Translations under genes and position numbers: made by a program
Assembly: GCF_003457605.1 (NCBI RefSeq)
Contig: NZ_QRAN01000007.1
Location: 1-64,000, forward strand
Source of the DNA: Seongchinamella sediminis
Lineage (GTDB): Bacteria; Pseudomonadota; Gammaproteobacteria; Pseudomonadales; Halieaceae
DNA length: 64,000 nt
Direction of reading: 5' to 3'
Shown: positions 16,546 to 25,028 of the stretch, in pieces
How positions within the stretch are numbered: the stretch's first letter is position 1
Layout: every line of letters starts with the position of its first letter
Notes under the pieces: model-generated
Seen by the model: the letters and a program-made list of their open reading frames with translations, nothing else
The model's database searches: none
What the model was told of the DNA's origin: nothing

Positions 16546-17382
16546 TCAGTCCGCTTCCCGCGCCAGCAATTGCTGCCAGATCGCATGACCCGGGTCGGCG
16601 ATGGCGAGAAAATGGGGGCTTAACAGGGTATCGCGCTGGTTGTAGCGCAGGGGCTCACCATCGAGCCCCAGCAGGGCGCCGCCGGCGGCCTCCAGCAGGG
16701 CCTGCCCCGCCGCCGTGTCCCACTCGCAGCAGGGCGAGTAGCGGGGATAGAAGTCGCCCTCCCCCGCCGCCAGCTGGCAGAACTTGAGCGCGCTGCCGCT
16801 GTTGTCCCGCTCCAGGTCGCCCCACTCCTGCTCCAGCCAGTCCAGGGAGGACTGCAGCCGCGGACCGCGGTGGCGGCGGCTGGCGAGAATGGTCATCGCG
16901 TTTCCATCTTCCAGGGGCCGGGCGGCCAGCTCGACAGCGTGCCAGTCCGGGGCGACATATTTGCGCGCGAACTGGCCGGGAATACCGACATAGGCCTCGC
17001 CGGCGAGCGGCAGGTAGATAACTCCCAGTACCGGCGCATGGTCATCGACCAGGGCAATGTTGATAGTGAATTCACCGGTGCGGGCGAGGAACTCCCTGGT
17101 GCCGTCCAGCGGGTCCACCAGCCAGAATACCGGCCAGTCGCTGCGCCGGGCCTTGTCCGCCTCGCTGGATTCCTCCGACAGCACCGGCAGCTCGGGAGTC
17201 ATTGCCGCCAGGCCATCGACCAGAATGTGGTGGGACTCGATATCCGCCCGGGTAAGCGGCGACTCGTCGCCCTTGGCCTGGTACTCGTCCGCCCCCGGGG
17301 CGTGGTAGTGATCGCAGATAGCCTGCCCCGCCTGGCGGCAGAGCGCCAGCAGCGGCTGGACCAGACCCGGTAAATCGCGCAC
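16546..17382 (-). CDS. cysQ: 3'(2'),5'-bisphosphate nucleotidase
   Basis: CysQ hydrolyses PAP, the by-product of PAPS-dependent sulfotransfer and sulfate reduction, to AMP. The 278-residue inositol-monophosphatase-fold protein has LSEESSE (metal ligand), DPLDGTREF (residues about 90-98) and WDTAAGQALLEAAGG (second motif). The start is GTG 17382 with AGAGGAG six bases upstream. It is divergent from yrfG, a common neighbour in gammaproteobacteria. Its presence is consistent with the sulfotransferase at 5295-6050. Confidence 0.95.
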   Translation of the reverse strand: MRDLPGLVQPLLALCRQAGQAICDHYHAPGADEYQAKGDESPLTRADIESHHILVDGLAAMTPELPVLSEESSEADKARRSDWPVFWLVDPLDGTREFLARTGEFTINIALVDDHAPVLGVIYLPLAGEAYVGIPGQFARKYVAPDWHAVELAARPLEDGNAMTILASRRHRGPRLQSSLDWLEQEWGDLERDNSGSALKFCQLAAGEGDFYPRYSPCCEWDTAAGQALLEAAGGALLGLDGEPLRYNQRDTLLSPHFLAIADPGHAIWQQLLAREAD

Positions 17383-17486
17383 GTCAGCTCCTCTGAAAAG
17401 CCGCGCATTATACGCCCTGTGGTGACAGGATGCGCGCCGCCGCCGGACAGGGCATAATCTGCCTTCCCCGTGAACCCGGCCACCGC

Positions 17487-18149
17487 ATGATTGACTGGAA
17501 CAGCATCGACACTGTACTGCTGGACATGGACGGCACCCTGCTGGACCTGCATTTCGATAATTATTTCTGGATGCAGCACATCCCTGAGGTCTACGCCAGC
17601 ACCCACGGCCTCAGCCCGGAGGAGTCCAGCGAGCGCCTGCACACGGCCTTCAGCATCGACCAGGGCAGCCTCGAGTGGTACTCCCTGGACTACTGGTCAG
17701 AGCGCCTGCAGCTGGATATTCCCGCCATCAAGCGGGAACTGCGGCACATGGTGAACGTGCGCCCCCACGCGGTGGAATTCCTCAGCCGGCTGCACGCCTC
17801 GCACCGGGACGTGGTGATGGTGACCAATGCCCACCGCAAGACCCTGGACATCAAGATGGATTACATCGACATTACCGGCTGGTTCGACCGGGTGGTGGTG
17901 TCGCACGAGTTGAACGCACCCAAGGAAGCCCAGGCCTTCTGGCACAGCCTGCAGCAGCTGCACCCCTTCGCCCCGGAAAAGACCCTGCTGATTGACGATA
18001 CCGAGCGGGTGCTGGAGTCGGCCCGGGAGTATGGCATCGCCCATCTGCTGACCCTGCTGCAGCCCGACAGCCAGCGGCAAAAGCGCATCGACACCCTGTT
18101 TCCGGGCATCCACCACTTCGATGAGATCATGCCGGAGGAACAGCCTTGA
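17487..18149 (+). CDS. yrfG: GMP/IMP nucleotidase, HAD superfamily
   Basis: The 220-residue HAD hydrolase dephosphorylates purine 5'-nucleotides. Motif I is LLDMDGTLLDLHFDN, motif II is VVMVTNAHRKTL, the motif III Lys is in LNAPKEA, and motif IV is LLIDDTERVLESA. I chose ATG 17487 (MIDWNSID), matching YrfG relatives; an ATG at 17430 would add 19 non-conserved residues. The last codons (MPEEQP-stop) are themselves the first unit of the 17-bp array leading to hslR, so the C-terminus may have been shaped by repeat expansion. Confidence 0.95.
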   Translation: MIDWNSIDTVLLDMDGTLLDLHFDNYFWMQHIPEVYASTHGLSPEESSERLHTAFSIDQGSLEWYSLDYWSERLQLDIPAIKRELRHMVNVRPHAVEFLSRLHASHRDVVMVTNAHRKTLDIKMDYIDITGWFDRVVVSHELNAPKEAQAFWHSLQQLHPFAPEKTLLIDDTERVLESAREYGIAHLLTLLQPDSQRQKRIDTLFPGIHHFDEIMPEEQP

Positions 18150-18264
18150 GCGAGGAACAGCCATGAGCGAGGAACAGCCATGAGCCGGAGTAAGCCATGA
18201 GCCAGAGTAAGCCATGAGCCAGAGTAAGCCATGAGCCGGAGTAAGCCATGAGCCGGAGCAAGCC
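18129..18264 (+). repeat. Eight 17-bp tandem units, each an overlapping start/stop mini-ORF
   Basis: Units of ATGAGCCGGAGTAAGCC type begin at 18129 (inside yrfG), 18146, 18163, 18180, 18197, 18214, 18231 and 18248. hslR starts at the ninth position, 18265. Each unit reads as a six-codon ORF (MPEEQP, MSEEQP, MSRSKP or MSQSKP) whose TGA overlaps the next ATG. Each also carries GGAG or GAGG about seven bases before the next start. The array therefore looks like a chain of termination-reinitiation sites from yrfG to hslR. The second unit starts with TTG rather than ATG. Confidence 0.92.
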
Positions 18265-18660
18265 GTGAGCGAATTTCAGGGCGACAAACTGCGCCTGGAC
18301 AAGTGGCTGTGGGCGGCCCGCTTCTTCAAGACCCGCAGCCTGGCCAAGGCCGCCATCGAGGGCGGCAAGGTCCACCTCGGAGGGCAGCGGGTGAAAGTCT
18401 CCAGGGAGATTGCCGTCGGCGACACCCTGCAGATCCGCCAGGGCTGGGACGAAAAAGTGATTGAAATCAAGGCCCTGTCCGACCAACGCCGGGGCGCGCC
18501 CGAGGCCCGGCTGCTGTACGAGGAGAGCGCGGCCAGTATCCAGAAACGGGAGTCAGAGGCCGCCGCGCGCAAGGCCGCCGGCGGCATGATCGACCGCCCG
18601 GAGCGCCGGCCGACCAAGAAGCAGCGACGGCAGATTCACCGCTTCAAGCAGGGGCAGTGA
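18265..18660 (+). CDS. hslR: Heat shock protein 15 (Hsp15), S4-domain RNA-binding protein
   Basis: The 131-residue protein binds free 50S subunits carrying nascent chains and recycles them. The S4 domain is LRLDKWLWAARFFKTRSLA followed by EGGKVHLGGQRVK (residues about 8-42). The C-terminal tail is basic (RRPTKKQRRQIHRF). The GTG start overlaps the TGA of the last 17-bp unit (GTGA). yrfG-hslR is the conserved order, with hslO often following, but here a convergent cyclase gene comes next and overlaps the 3' end by 17 bp. Confidence 0.96.
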   Translation: MSEFQGDKLRLDKWLWAARFFKTRSLAKAAIEGGKVHLGGQRVKVSREIAVGDTLQIRQGWDEKVIEIKALSDQRRGAPEARLLYEESAASIQKRESEAAARKAAGGMIDRPERRPTKKQRRQIHRFKQGQ

Positions 18661-19864
18661 GGGGCCGCGCCACCACAATCCGGTTCCTGCCCGCCTTCTT
18701 GGCTTCATACAGCGCATTGTCCGCCCGGGAAATCACTTCCGAGGGCAGCACATCGCCTTCCGGCTGGACCGTCACCACGCCCTGACTGACGGTAATGTGG
18801 GGCGCCGCCGAGGAGGTCTCGTGGGTGATCTTTTCCTGCTCCACCAGTTCTTTCAGGCGGTGGGCGGTGCGCAGCGCCGACTCCTGGGACGCACCGGGCA
18901 GCACCAGGATAAATTCCTCGCCGCCATAGCGGGCCACCACTTCACCGGCCCGGGCGGTGGCGCGCTGCATCACATCCGCCAGCCGCTGCAGTACCTTGTC
19001 CCCCGCCGGGTGACCGTAGGTGTCGTTGTAGTTCTTGAAGTAGTCCACATCCAGCAGGATCACCGACAGGCAGGCACCGCTGCGCCGGGCCCGGTTGATC
19101 TCGTCCTTGAGGGCGCTGTTCACCAGCCGGCGATTACCCAGGCCGGTAAGTTCGTCCACGTTGGCCAGGTCAGTGAGCTGGCGCCGGGCATCGCGCAACT
19201 GGCGGTTCCGGTCGCGCAGGGAGTTGGTCAAGTCGCCCAGCTCCTGGGCCATGGTTTCCCGCTCCCAGTTCAGCGCGATCATGTTGCGGAAAGAGCGGTA
19301 CACCCGGTCCGACACCACCACCAGCACGGCGCAAAAGGCCAGCAGCGACAGCCCGATAACCAGGTTGTATGGCTGCTCCCAGTAATGGGCCAGGCTCCAC
19401 CAGGCGATCGGCCAGATGGCACAGAACAGGTAGGCGATAAAGTACTCGCGGATAATCACCGAGAAACCCAGCGAGATCGCGGTAATCATCAGGATCAGCA
19501 GCAGGAAGGTGTACTGCATGGTAATGGGCACGTAATGGGCGGCAAAGATATACACCGCCGACCACACCGCCCCGGTGGCGGCCGCCCCCAGCACCAGCTT
19601 GAAGTACACCGCGCCCGGGCGGGTGAGGTAGCTGCGGTTGACCAGCGCATTGCTCATTTGCAGGGAGCGCAGCAGCAGCAGGATAAGGAATGCCGCCGCC
19701 CACAGCAGGATGGTGGTGATCTCCAGGAAGGGCCAGAAAATGGCCATGGTGGCCGCCACGCCGATCAGGTGCGAGGTCACCGTCGCCAGCTGCCCATTCT
19801 GCATGAGCATCTCAAGCTGGGCGGCGAACAGCTCCTCCCGGGGAATGTGGCGCTGGTAAATCAT
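18644..19864 (-). CDS. Membrane diguanylate cyclase (GGDEF)
   Basis: The 406-residue protein has six hydrophobic helices in residues 25-200, then a coiled linker and a GGDEF domain (NVDELTGLGNRRLVNSAL to end). The active site reads RYGGEEFILVLPGA, so catalysis should be intact. The position of the inhibitory I-site, normally RxxD just upstream, reads RAGE, so product inhibition may be lost. It synthesises c-di-GMP. The N-terminal sensor does not match a family I can name with certainty (MASE-like). A PilZ receptor is encoded at 63154-63525. Confidence 0.93.
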   Translation of the reverse strand: MIYQRHIPREELFAAQLEMLMQNGQLATVTSHLIGVAATMAIFWPFLEITTILLWAAAFLILLLLRSLQMSNALVNRSYLTRPGAVYFKLVLGAAATGAVWSAVYIFAAHYVPITMQYTFLLLILMITAISLGFSVIIREYFIAYLFCAIWPIAWWSLAHYWEQPYNLVIGLSLLAFCAVLVVVSDRVYRSFRNMIALNWERETMAQELGDLTNSLRDRNRQLRDARRQLTDLANVDELTGLGNRRLVNSALKDEINRARRSGACLSVILLDVDYFKNYNDTYGHPAGDKVLQRLADVMQRATARAGEVVARYGGEEFILVLPGASQESALRTAHRLKELVEQEKITHETSSAAPHITVSQGVVTVQPEGDVLPSEVISRADNALYEAKKAGRNRIVVARPLTAPA

Positions 19865-20009
19865 CCACTTATCCTACATCTCACCCCGCAAAATCATACA
19901 CTTACCAACAGAAGCTGCGACCTGGGTCACACCCTGAATGGGTCATTTATTGCTCAATGTGACTGTTTCAGCGACACTGGGGCAAAACAAAAGGGGACAG
20001 GACCTTCCT

Positions 20010-20747
20010 GTGATTTCCTGGCGAACACTGCGCATCACCTGCCTGGTGCTGCTGCTGATACCGGTTGTGCACCTGGTCTACCTGGTGTCACGGGATACTG
20101 TGGCCACCCTCAACAGTTCGCCCGATGCCTGGGCGGCAGAGGTCGACGCCTACGCCCGCAAGGACCGGGCCAGCAAGCTGCCGGACCAGCCCGTGGTGGT
20201 GGTGGGCGGACGCCGGGTAAAGCTGTGGCGCGGCCTGGAAGACCTGCTGGCTCCCCAGCCGGTACTGATGCGCGGACTCGGCGATGCCACTGTGGATGAC
20301 CTTATACACAACTACGAACGGCTGATCGGCTTTTACCGCCCGGGGGCGGTGGTCCTGCTGCCCAGCAGCAGCGAATTCCGCATTCGCGCTAACAAAACGG
20401 CCGAGAACCTGGCCCAGGGCATCGAGGAACTGGTGGAATTGAATCGCTATCACGCGGCGGACAGCACCTTCTATGTAATCACTCCGCTGAAAACCCCCCT
20501 GTACGCAGCCGACGACCGAACCGTGGAGGAAACCACCCGCCTGCTGCATGACTGGGCCGCCTCCCTGGAGCAGGTGAAAATCCTGGACGCCAACCGCCTG
20601 CTGGTGAAGCCAGACGGCCGCCCCAACCCGGCCTACTACCGGGCCGACGGCATCAACCTCAACGAACACGGCTATCTGCGCCTCTCGGTGCTGCTGCAGA
20701 CCGCCCTGGACGGCGCGGCAGAAACCCTCAATATGTCCAAAAGCTGA
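20010..20747 (+). CDS. Membrane-anchored SGNH-hydrolase-like protein, catalytic residues apparently lost
   Basis: The 245-residue protein has one N-terminal helix (RITCLVLLLIPVVHLVYLV) and then an SGNH-like layout: VVVVGGRRVKLWRGLEDLL in the position of block I, VLMRGLGDATVDDLI for block II, and DGINLNEHGYLRLS for block V. In active members block I carries G(D/S)S and block V is D-x-x-H. Here Ser is absent from block I and the catalytic His position is Asn. GTG 20010 is preferred because AGGGGACAGGA lies upstream; ATG 19938 would add 24 residues. It lies 36 bp before dxs. It is likely a non-catalytic binding protein. Confidence 0.6.
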   Translation: MISWRTLRITCLVLLLIPVVHLVYLVSRDTVATLNSSPDAWAAEVDAYARKDRASKLPDQPVVVVGGRRVKLWRGLEDLLAPQPVLMRGLGDATVDDLIHNYERLIGFYRPGAVVLLPSSSEFRIRANKTAENLAQGIEELVELNRYHAADSTFYVITPLKTPLYAADDRTVEETTRLLHDWAASLEQVKILDANRLLVKPDGRPNPAYYRADGINLNEHGYLRLSVLLQTALDGAAETLNMSKS

Positions 20748-20783
20748 GGCCACATGCGCCCGGATATGGGATAGAATTGGCCC

Positions 20784-22796
20784 ATGTTTTCGGAAATCCC
20801 CACCTCACAGCCAGTTACGCCGCTGCTGACCGCCATTGACCAGGGCCGCAGCCTGCACGCGCTGGACAGCGACGAGCTGCTGCAGCTGGCGGACGAGCTG
20901 CGGGCCTACCTGCTGTACAGCGTGGGCCAGTCCGGCGGGCACTTTGGCGCCGGCCTCGGCGTGGTGGAGCTCACCATCGCCCTGCACCACGTGTTCAACA
21001 CCCCGGAAGACCGCATCGTGTGGGACGTGGGCCACCAGACCTACCCGCACAAGATCCTCACCGGCCGCATGCAGCAGATGCACAGCATGCGCCAGGCGGG
21101 CGGGCTTTCCGGCTTTCCCAAGCGCTCCGAAAGCGACTACGACACCTTTGGCGTCGGCCACTCCTCCACCAGCATTTCCGCCGCCATGGGCATGGCCCTG
21201 GCCGCCCGCCAGCAGGGCAGCGAGCGCAAGACCGTGGCGGTCATCGGCGACGGCGCCATCACCGGCGGCATGGCCTTCGAGGCCCTGGCCCACGCCGGCC
21301 ACGAACGCCCCAACATGCTGGTCATCCTCAACGACAACCAGATGTCCATCGGCCACAACACCGGCGGTATGGCCAACTACTTCGCCAAAATCTGGGCCAC
21401 CAAGACCTACCTGGGCATGCGCGAGCGCTCCAAGAGCCTGCTGCAGAAGTTCAGCTTTCTCTGGGAATGGGCCAAGCGCACCGAAGAGCACATGAAAGGC
21501 ATGGTGGCCCCCAGCACCCTCTTCGAGGAGCTGGGTTTTCACTACATCGGCCCGCTGGATGGCCACGACCTGCCGCAGCTGGTTAAAACCCTGGAAAACA
21601 TGAAGGACCTGGAGGGCCCCCAGTTCCTCCACATCCGCACCGTGAAGGGCAAGGGCTTTGCCCCCGCCGAGGAAGACCCGGTGGGCTATCACGCCCTGAA
21701 CAAGGTGGAACCCAAGCCCAAAGGCCCGCAGGCCCCCGAGCCCGCCCAACCGAAAGCGCCCAAGTACCAGGACGTATTCGGCCAGTGGCTGTGCGACATG
21801 GCGGAGCAGGATGAGCGCCTGGTGGGCATCACCCCCGCCATGTGCGAAGGCTCCGGCATGGTCGACTTCGCCCGCCGCTTCCCCGACCGCTACTACGATG
21901 TGGCGATCGCCGAACAACACGCCGTCACCCTGGCCGCCGGCATGGCCTGCGACGGCCTCAAGCCGGTGGTGGCCATCTACTCCACCTTCCTGCAGCGCGG
22001 CTATGACCAGCTGATTCACGACGTAGCCCTGCAAAACCTGGACGTGACCTTCGGCATCGACCGTGCAGGCCTGGTCGGCCAGGACGGCCCCACCCACCAC
22101 GGCGCCTTCGACTTAAGCTACCTGCGCTGCGTCCCCAACATGGTGATTGGCGCGCCGAGCGACGAGAGCGAGTGCCGGCAGATGCTGTATACGGCGTTTC
22201 AGCACCCGGGGCCGGCCGCGGTGAGGTACCCCCGGGGAACCGGCACCGGCGCACACATTTCCGCGGAAATGGCTTCGATGGAAATAGGCAAGTCCGTCAC
22301 CCTCCGCGAGGGCACCCGGGTCGCCATTCTCAACTTCGGCACCCTGCTGCCCGCGGCAACAGAGGCCGCGGAAACGCTGGGCGCCACCCTGGTGGATATG
22401 CGCTGGGTCAAGCCGCTGGATGAAGCCCGCGTGGCCGAGCTGGCGCAGTCCCACGACTTACTGGTTACAGTAGAGGAAAACGCGATTGCCGGCGGTGCCG
22501 GTGCAGCGGTAAGCGAGCTTCTCTCACGGGAGAACCTGCACACCCATGTACTGCACCTGGGTATACCCGATGAGTACATTGAGCACGGGGAGCATAAAGC
22601 CCAGCTGGCGGCCCTGGGGCTGGATGGCCAGGGAATAACCGCGGCGGTTAACGCCCGCCTGGCGCAACTTCCGCTGGCTCCAGCCCCCACCCAGGCATCA
22701 GCCAAGTCACAGACTTCTGCCCAACAAACGACCGCAGATGCGCCACCGCCCCACCCCACCGTCATTCCGGCGAAAGCCGGAATCCAGCGGCCCTGA
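20784..22796 (+). CDS. dxs: 1-Deoxy-D-xylulose-5-phosphate synthase
   Basis: The ThDP enzyme condenses pyruvate and glyceraldehyde-3-phosphate, starting the MEP isoprenoid pathway. The 670-residue protein has [13 protein letters not shown], the ThDP motif [18 protein letters not shown]...NDN (residues 152-180), and [14 protein letters not shown] with the catalytic Glu. The C-terminal transketolase domain has [12 protein letters not shown]. Normal length is about 620-640. The last 40 residues are Ala/Pro/Thr-rich and end [11 protein letters not shown], which is translation of the dispersed palindromic repeat at 22761-22785. In many relatives dxs follows ispA directly; here ispA is 14 kb away, beyond the glycan island. 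Confidence 0.98.
   Translation: MFSEIPTSQPVTPLLTAIDQGRSLHALDSDELLQLADELRAYLLYSVGQSGGHFGAGLGVVELTIALHHVFNTPEDRIVWDVGHQTYPHKILTGRMQQMHSMRQAGGLSGFPKRSESDYDTFGVGHSSTSISAAMGMALAARQQGSERKTVAVIGDGAITGGMAFEALAHAGHERPNMLVILNDNQMSIGHNTGGMANYFAKIWATKTYLGMRERSKSLLQKFSFLWEWAKRTEEHMKGMVAPSTLFEELGFHYIGPLDGHDLPQLVKTLENMKDLEGPQFLHIRTVKGKGFAPAEEDPVGYHALNKVEPKPKGPQAPEPAQPKAPKYQDVFGQWLCDMAEQDERLVGITPAMCEGSGMVDFARRFPDRYYDVAIAEQHAVTLAAGMACDGLKPVVAIYSTFLQRGYDQLIHDVALQNLDVTFGIDRAGLVGQDGPTHHGAFDLSYLRCVPNMVIGAPSDESECRQMLYTAFQHPGPAAVRYPRGTGTGAHISAEMASMEIGKSVTLREGTRVAILNFGTLLPAATEAAETLGATLVDMRWVKPLDEARVAELAQSHDLLVTVEENAIAGGAGAAVSELLSRENLHTHVLHLGIPDEYIEHGEHKAQLAALGLDGQGITAAVNARLAQLPLAPAPTQASAKSQTSAQQTTADAPPPHPTVIPAKAGIQRP
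22761..22785. repeat. Dispersed palindromic repeat within the 3' end of dxs
   Basis: One unit, GTCATTCCGGCGAAAGCCGG followed by AATCC, lies in frame in dxs and encodes VIPAKAGIQ; the TGA follows 8 bp later. It is the same family as the units at 15172, 37561, 47543 and 58505. Confidence 0.9.
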
Positions 22797-22823
22797 AGCA
22801 CACTCCGGCCACCCCAACCCCAA

Positions 22824-23930
22824 ATGATCCACATCTTCCTAGGCACCAAAGCCCAGCTGATCAAAATGGCCCCGGTAATGGTGGAGCTCCAGAACCGCAA
22901 CATCCCCTACAACTTCATTTTCAGCGGCCAACACCAGGCCACAGTGAACAACATCCGTGAAGAGTTCGGCATTAAAGAGCCCGACATCACCCTATATAAG
23001 GGCCGGGATATTACCGGCATCGTGCAGATGCTGTTCTGGTCCATCCGCATCGTGTTTTTCACGCTCTGGAACCGCGATAAAGTCTGGCAGGGAGACAAGG
23101 GCGGCGTGGTACTGAATCATGGGGATACCTTCTCAACGCTACTTGGAGCGCTACTGGCCCGACTGTCTGGGCAGAAATCCGCCCATGTGGAGTCGGGGTT
23201 GCGCTCTTTCAGGCTGTTTCATCCCTTTCCCGAGGAAATTACCCGCTTGCTCACGTTCCGCCTGTCGAACATCTACTTCGCGCCGGGGGATTGGGCGCTG
23301 GCGAACCTGGAGCAATATTCCGGCGACAAGGTGAACACCGCCCACAACACCCTGCTGGACGCACTGCGGATCAGCCAGAGGGCAGTCAACGCCGCCGAAA
23401 TCGAGATCCCAGATGGCGATTACGGCGTCGTTTCACTACACCGCTTCGAGAATATTTTCTCCGAGAAGAAGCTACGCGAGATACTGGCTTTGCTCGCCGA
23501 AGTCAGCAAACGCGGCAAGTTGCTGTTTATTCTCCACAAACCCACCGAGAACAAACTCAAAGAATACGGGCTACTGGCCAACCTGGAAACCATTGACAAT
23601 ATAGAGCTACGACCGCGCTACAGCTACTTCCAGTTCATAAAACTGGTCAAACAGGCACTGTTTGTAATCACCGACGGCGGCAGTAACCAGGAAGAGTGCT
23701 TTTACCTCGGTAAACCGTGCATCATCATGCGGGCGGCCAGTGAGCGGCAGGAGGGTATTGGCGCCAACTCGGTAATCTGCAACTATGACCGAGAAATAAT
23801 CAACGATACGCTGGACCGTCTGCCCGATTTCACCACCGGCCAAATGATCTTCGATCACCACTCGCCCAGCGCTGTCATCGTCTCCGCCCTGGCGCAGTAC
23901 CACGGGCGCGAAGCGGGAACCCCGGCTTGA
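22824..23930 (+). CDS. UDP-N-acetylglucosamine 2-epimerase family protein
   Basis: The 368-residue GT-B-like enzyme interconverts UDP-GlcNAc and UDP-ManNAc or related sugars. Conserved positions include HVESGLRSF, PFPEEITRLLT, SLHRFENIF (catalytic His region) and ITDGGSNQEECFYLGKPCI. The C-terminal UDP-binding Gly/Glu motif confirms the fold. Spacing in the N-terminal half differs from WecB, so it may be a relative acting on another UDP-sugar. It opens the plus-strand half of the glycan island directly after dxs and overlaps the next gene's TTG start. Confidence 0.87.
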   Translation: MIHIFLGTKAQLIKMAPVMVELQNRNIPYNFIFSGQHQATVNNIREEFGIKEPDITLYKGRDITGIVQMLFWSIRIVFFTLWNRDKVWQGDKGGVVLNHGDTFSTLLGALLARLSGQKSAHVESGLRSFRLFHPFPEEITRLLTFRLSNIYFAPGDWALANLEQYSGDKVNTAHNTLLDALRISQRAVNAAEIEIPDGDYGVVSLHRFENIFSEKKLREILALLAEVSKRGKLLFILHKPTENKLKEYGLLANLETIDNIELRPRYSYFQFIKLVKQALFVITDGGSNQEECFYLGKPCIIMRAASERQEGIGANSVICNYDREIINDTLDRLPDFTTGQMIFDHHSPSAVIVSALAQYHGREAGTPA

Positions 23931-25027
23931 ATATTCTCCTGCTCTGCAAGCGCCACTATACCTCGCACGACCTGGTGCTCGAGCGCTTCGGCCGCCTCTA
24001 CCATTTCCCGAGGCAATGGGCGAACCACGGGCACCGGGTTTCGGTGCTGGCAATGGACTACGGGGTGGGCCAACCCGCAGTGGTCGCGGAGGATAACCTC
24101 ACACTCGAATCCTACCCGCTGTTTACGCTGCGTAATAATTTTGTCACCGCGCTGCGCCGCCAGCTCGACACCTTCCGACCTGACACTATAGTAGCCAGCG
24201 GCGACAGCCACATCGGCTACCTCGGAGCGAGAGTCGCTCGACGGCTCGGCATCCCGTTCGTATTTGACCTCTATCACAACTACGAAGATTTCGGCAGCAA
24301 TCGCATTCTCGGCATGAAATGGATGTACAATCGAGCCCTTGAGTCAGCAGCGCTGGTCGTGTGTGACAGCGAAAAACTGGCTGGCTTGGTCGCAAGCCGC
24401 TGTGCCCGCACACTGGTCGCCGAACAGGCAGTGGATAGCGGCATTTTTTACCCGCGGGACAAAGCCGAATGCCAGCGGGAGTTGGGCTTGCCTGACGGGT
24501 CGCGATATCTCGTATACATCGGCAGCATCAATGATCGTTTCGACCGCGACGCAGTGCTAGCCGCGATGGATAGCTTGTCCGGGCAGGGAGTGGAAACAAC
24601 GCTCCTGGTTGCCGGCCCCGGGCTGGACAGCGTCACGTCAGCCCACCCGCGGGTCAAATACCTCGGACGCCTGCCACATGAAAAAATGCCCGTGGTTATT
24701 GGCGCCGGCGACGTATGCTTAATTCCCTATGCTGCCACAGCGCTGGCGGAGACCTGTCATCCGTGCAAGCTTTCGGAGTATATTGCCTGTGAGCGGCCCA
24801 TTGTCGCCTCTAGAGTGTCGAACATTTTGGACTACCTCTCACTCAGTAGCGGCCTGACTTACGTGCCAGGCGACGGAGATGGGTTGGCATACAGCCTTGA
24901 GCAGCAACTACGGGACCCGATCATTGAACATAACGAGTCCGCACTAAAATGGGAAAACATTGCCGCCCGGTACCTAGCCCACTTGCTTAACCTATTCAGT
25001 ACACTTGGCAGAGAACGAAGTGCGTAG
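23927..25027 (+). CDS. Family 4 glycosyltransferase
   Basis: This 366-residue GT-B protein has an N-terminal acceptor-binding half with DTIVASGDSHIGYLGARVARR and a C-terminal donor half. The donor half has YLVYIGSINDRFDRDAVL, VKYLGRLPHEKMPVVI and CHPCKLSEYIACERPIVAS, the E-x7-E-like region of GT4 enzymes. The start is TTG 23927, overlapping the TGA of the epimerase gene, suggesting coupling. It likely adds a sugar to the glycan built by this island; donor and linkage are unknown. Confidence 0.85.
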   Translation: MNILLLCKRHYTSHDLVLERFGRLYHFPRQWANHGHRVSVLAMDYGVGQPAVVAEDNLTLESYPLFTLRNNFVTALRRQLDTFRPDTIVASGDSHIGYLGARVARRLGIPFVFDLYHNYEDFGSNRILGMKWMYNRALESAALVVCDSEKLAGLVASRCARTLVAEQAVDSGIFYPRDKAECQRELGLPDGSRYLVYIGSINDRFDRDAVLAAMDSLSGQGVETTLLVAGPGLDSVTSAHPRVKYLGRLPHEKMPVVIGAGDVCLIPYAATALAETCHPCKLSEYIACERPIVASRVSNILDYLSLSSGLTYVPGDGDGLAYSLEQQLRDPIIEHNESALKWENIAARYLAHLLNLFSTLGRERSA

Positions 25028-25028
25028 C

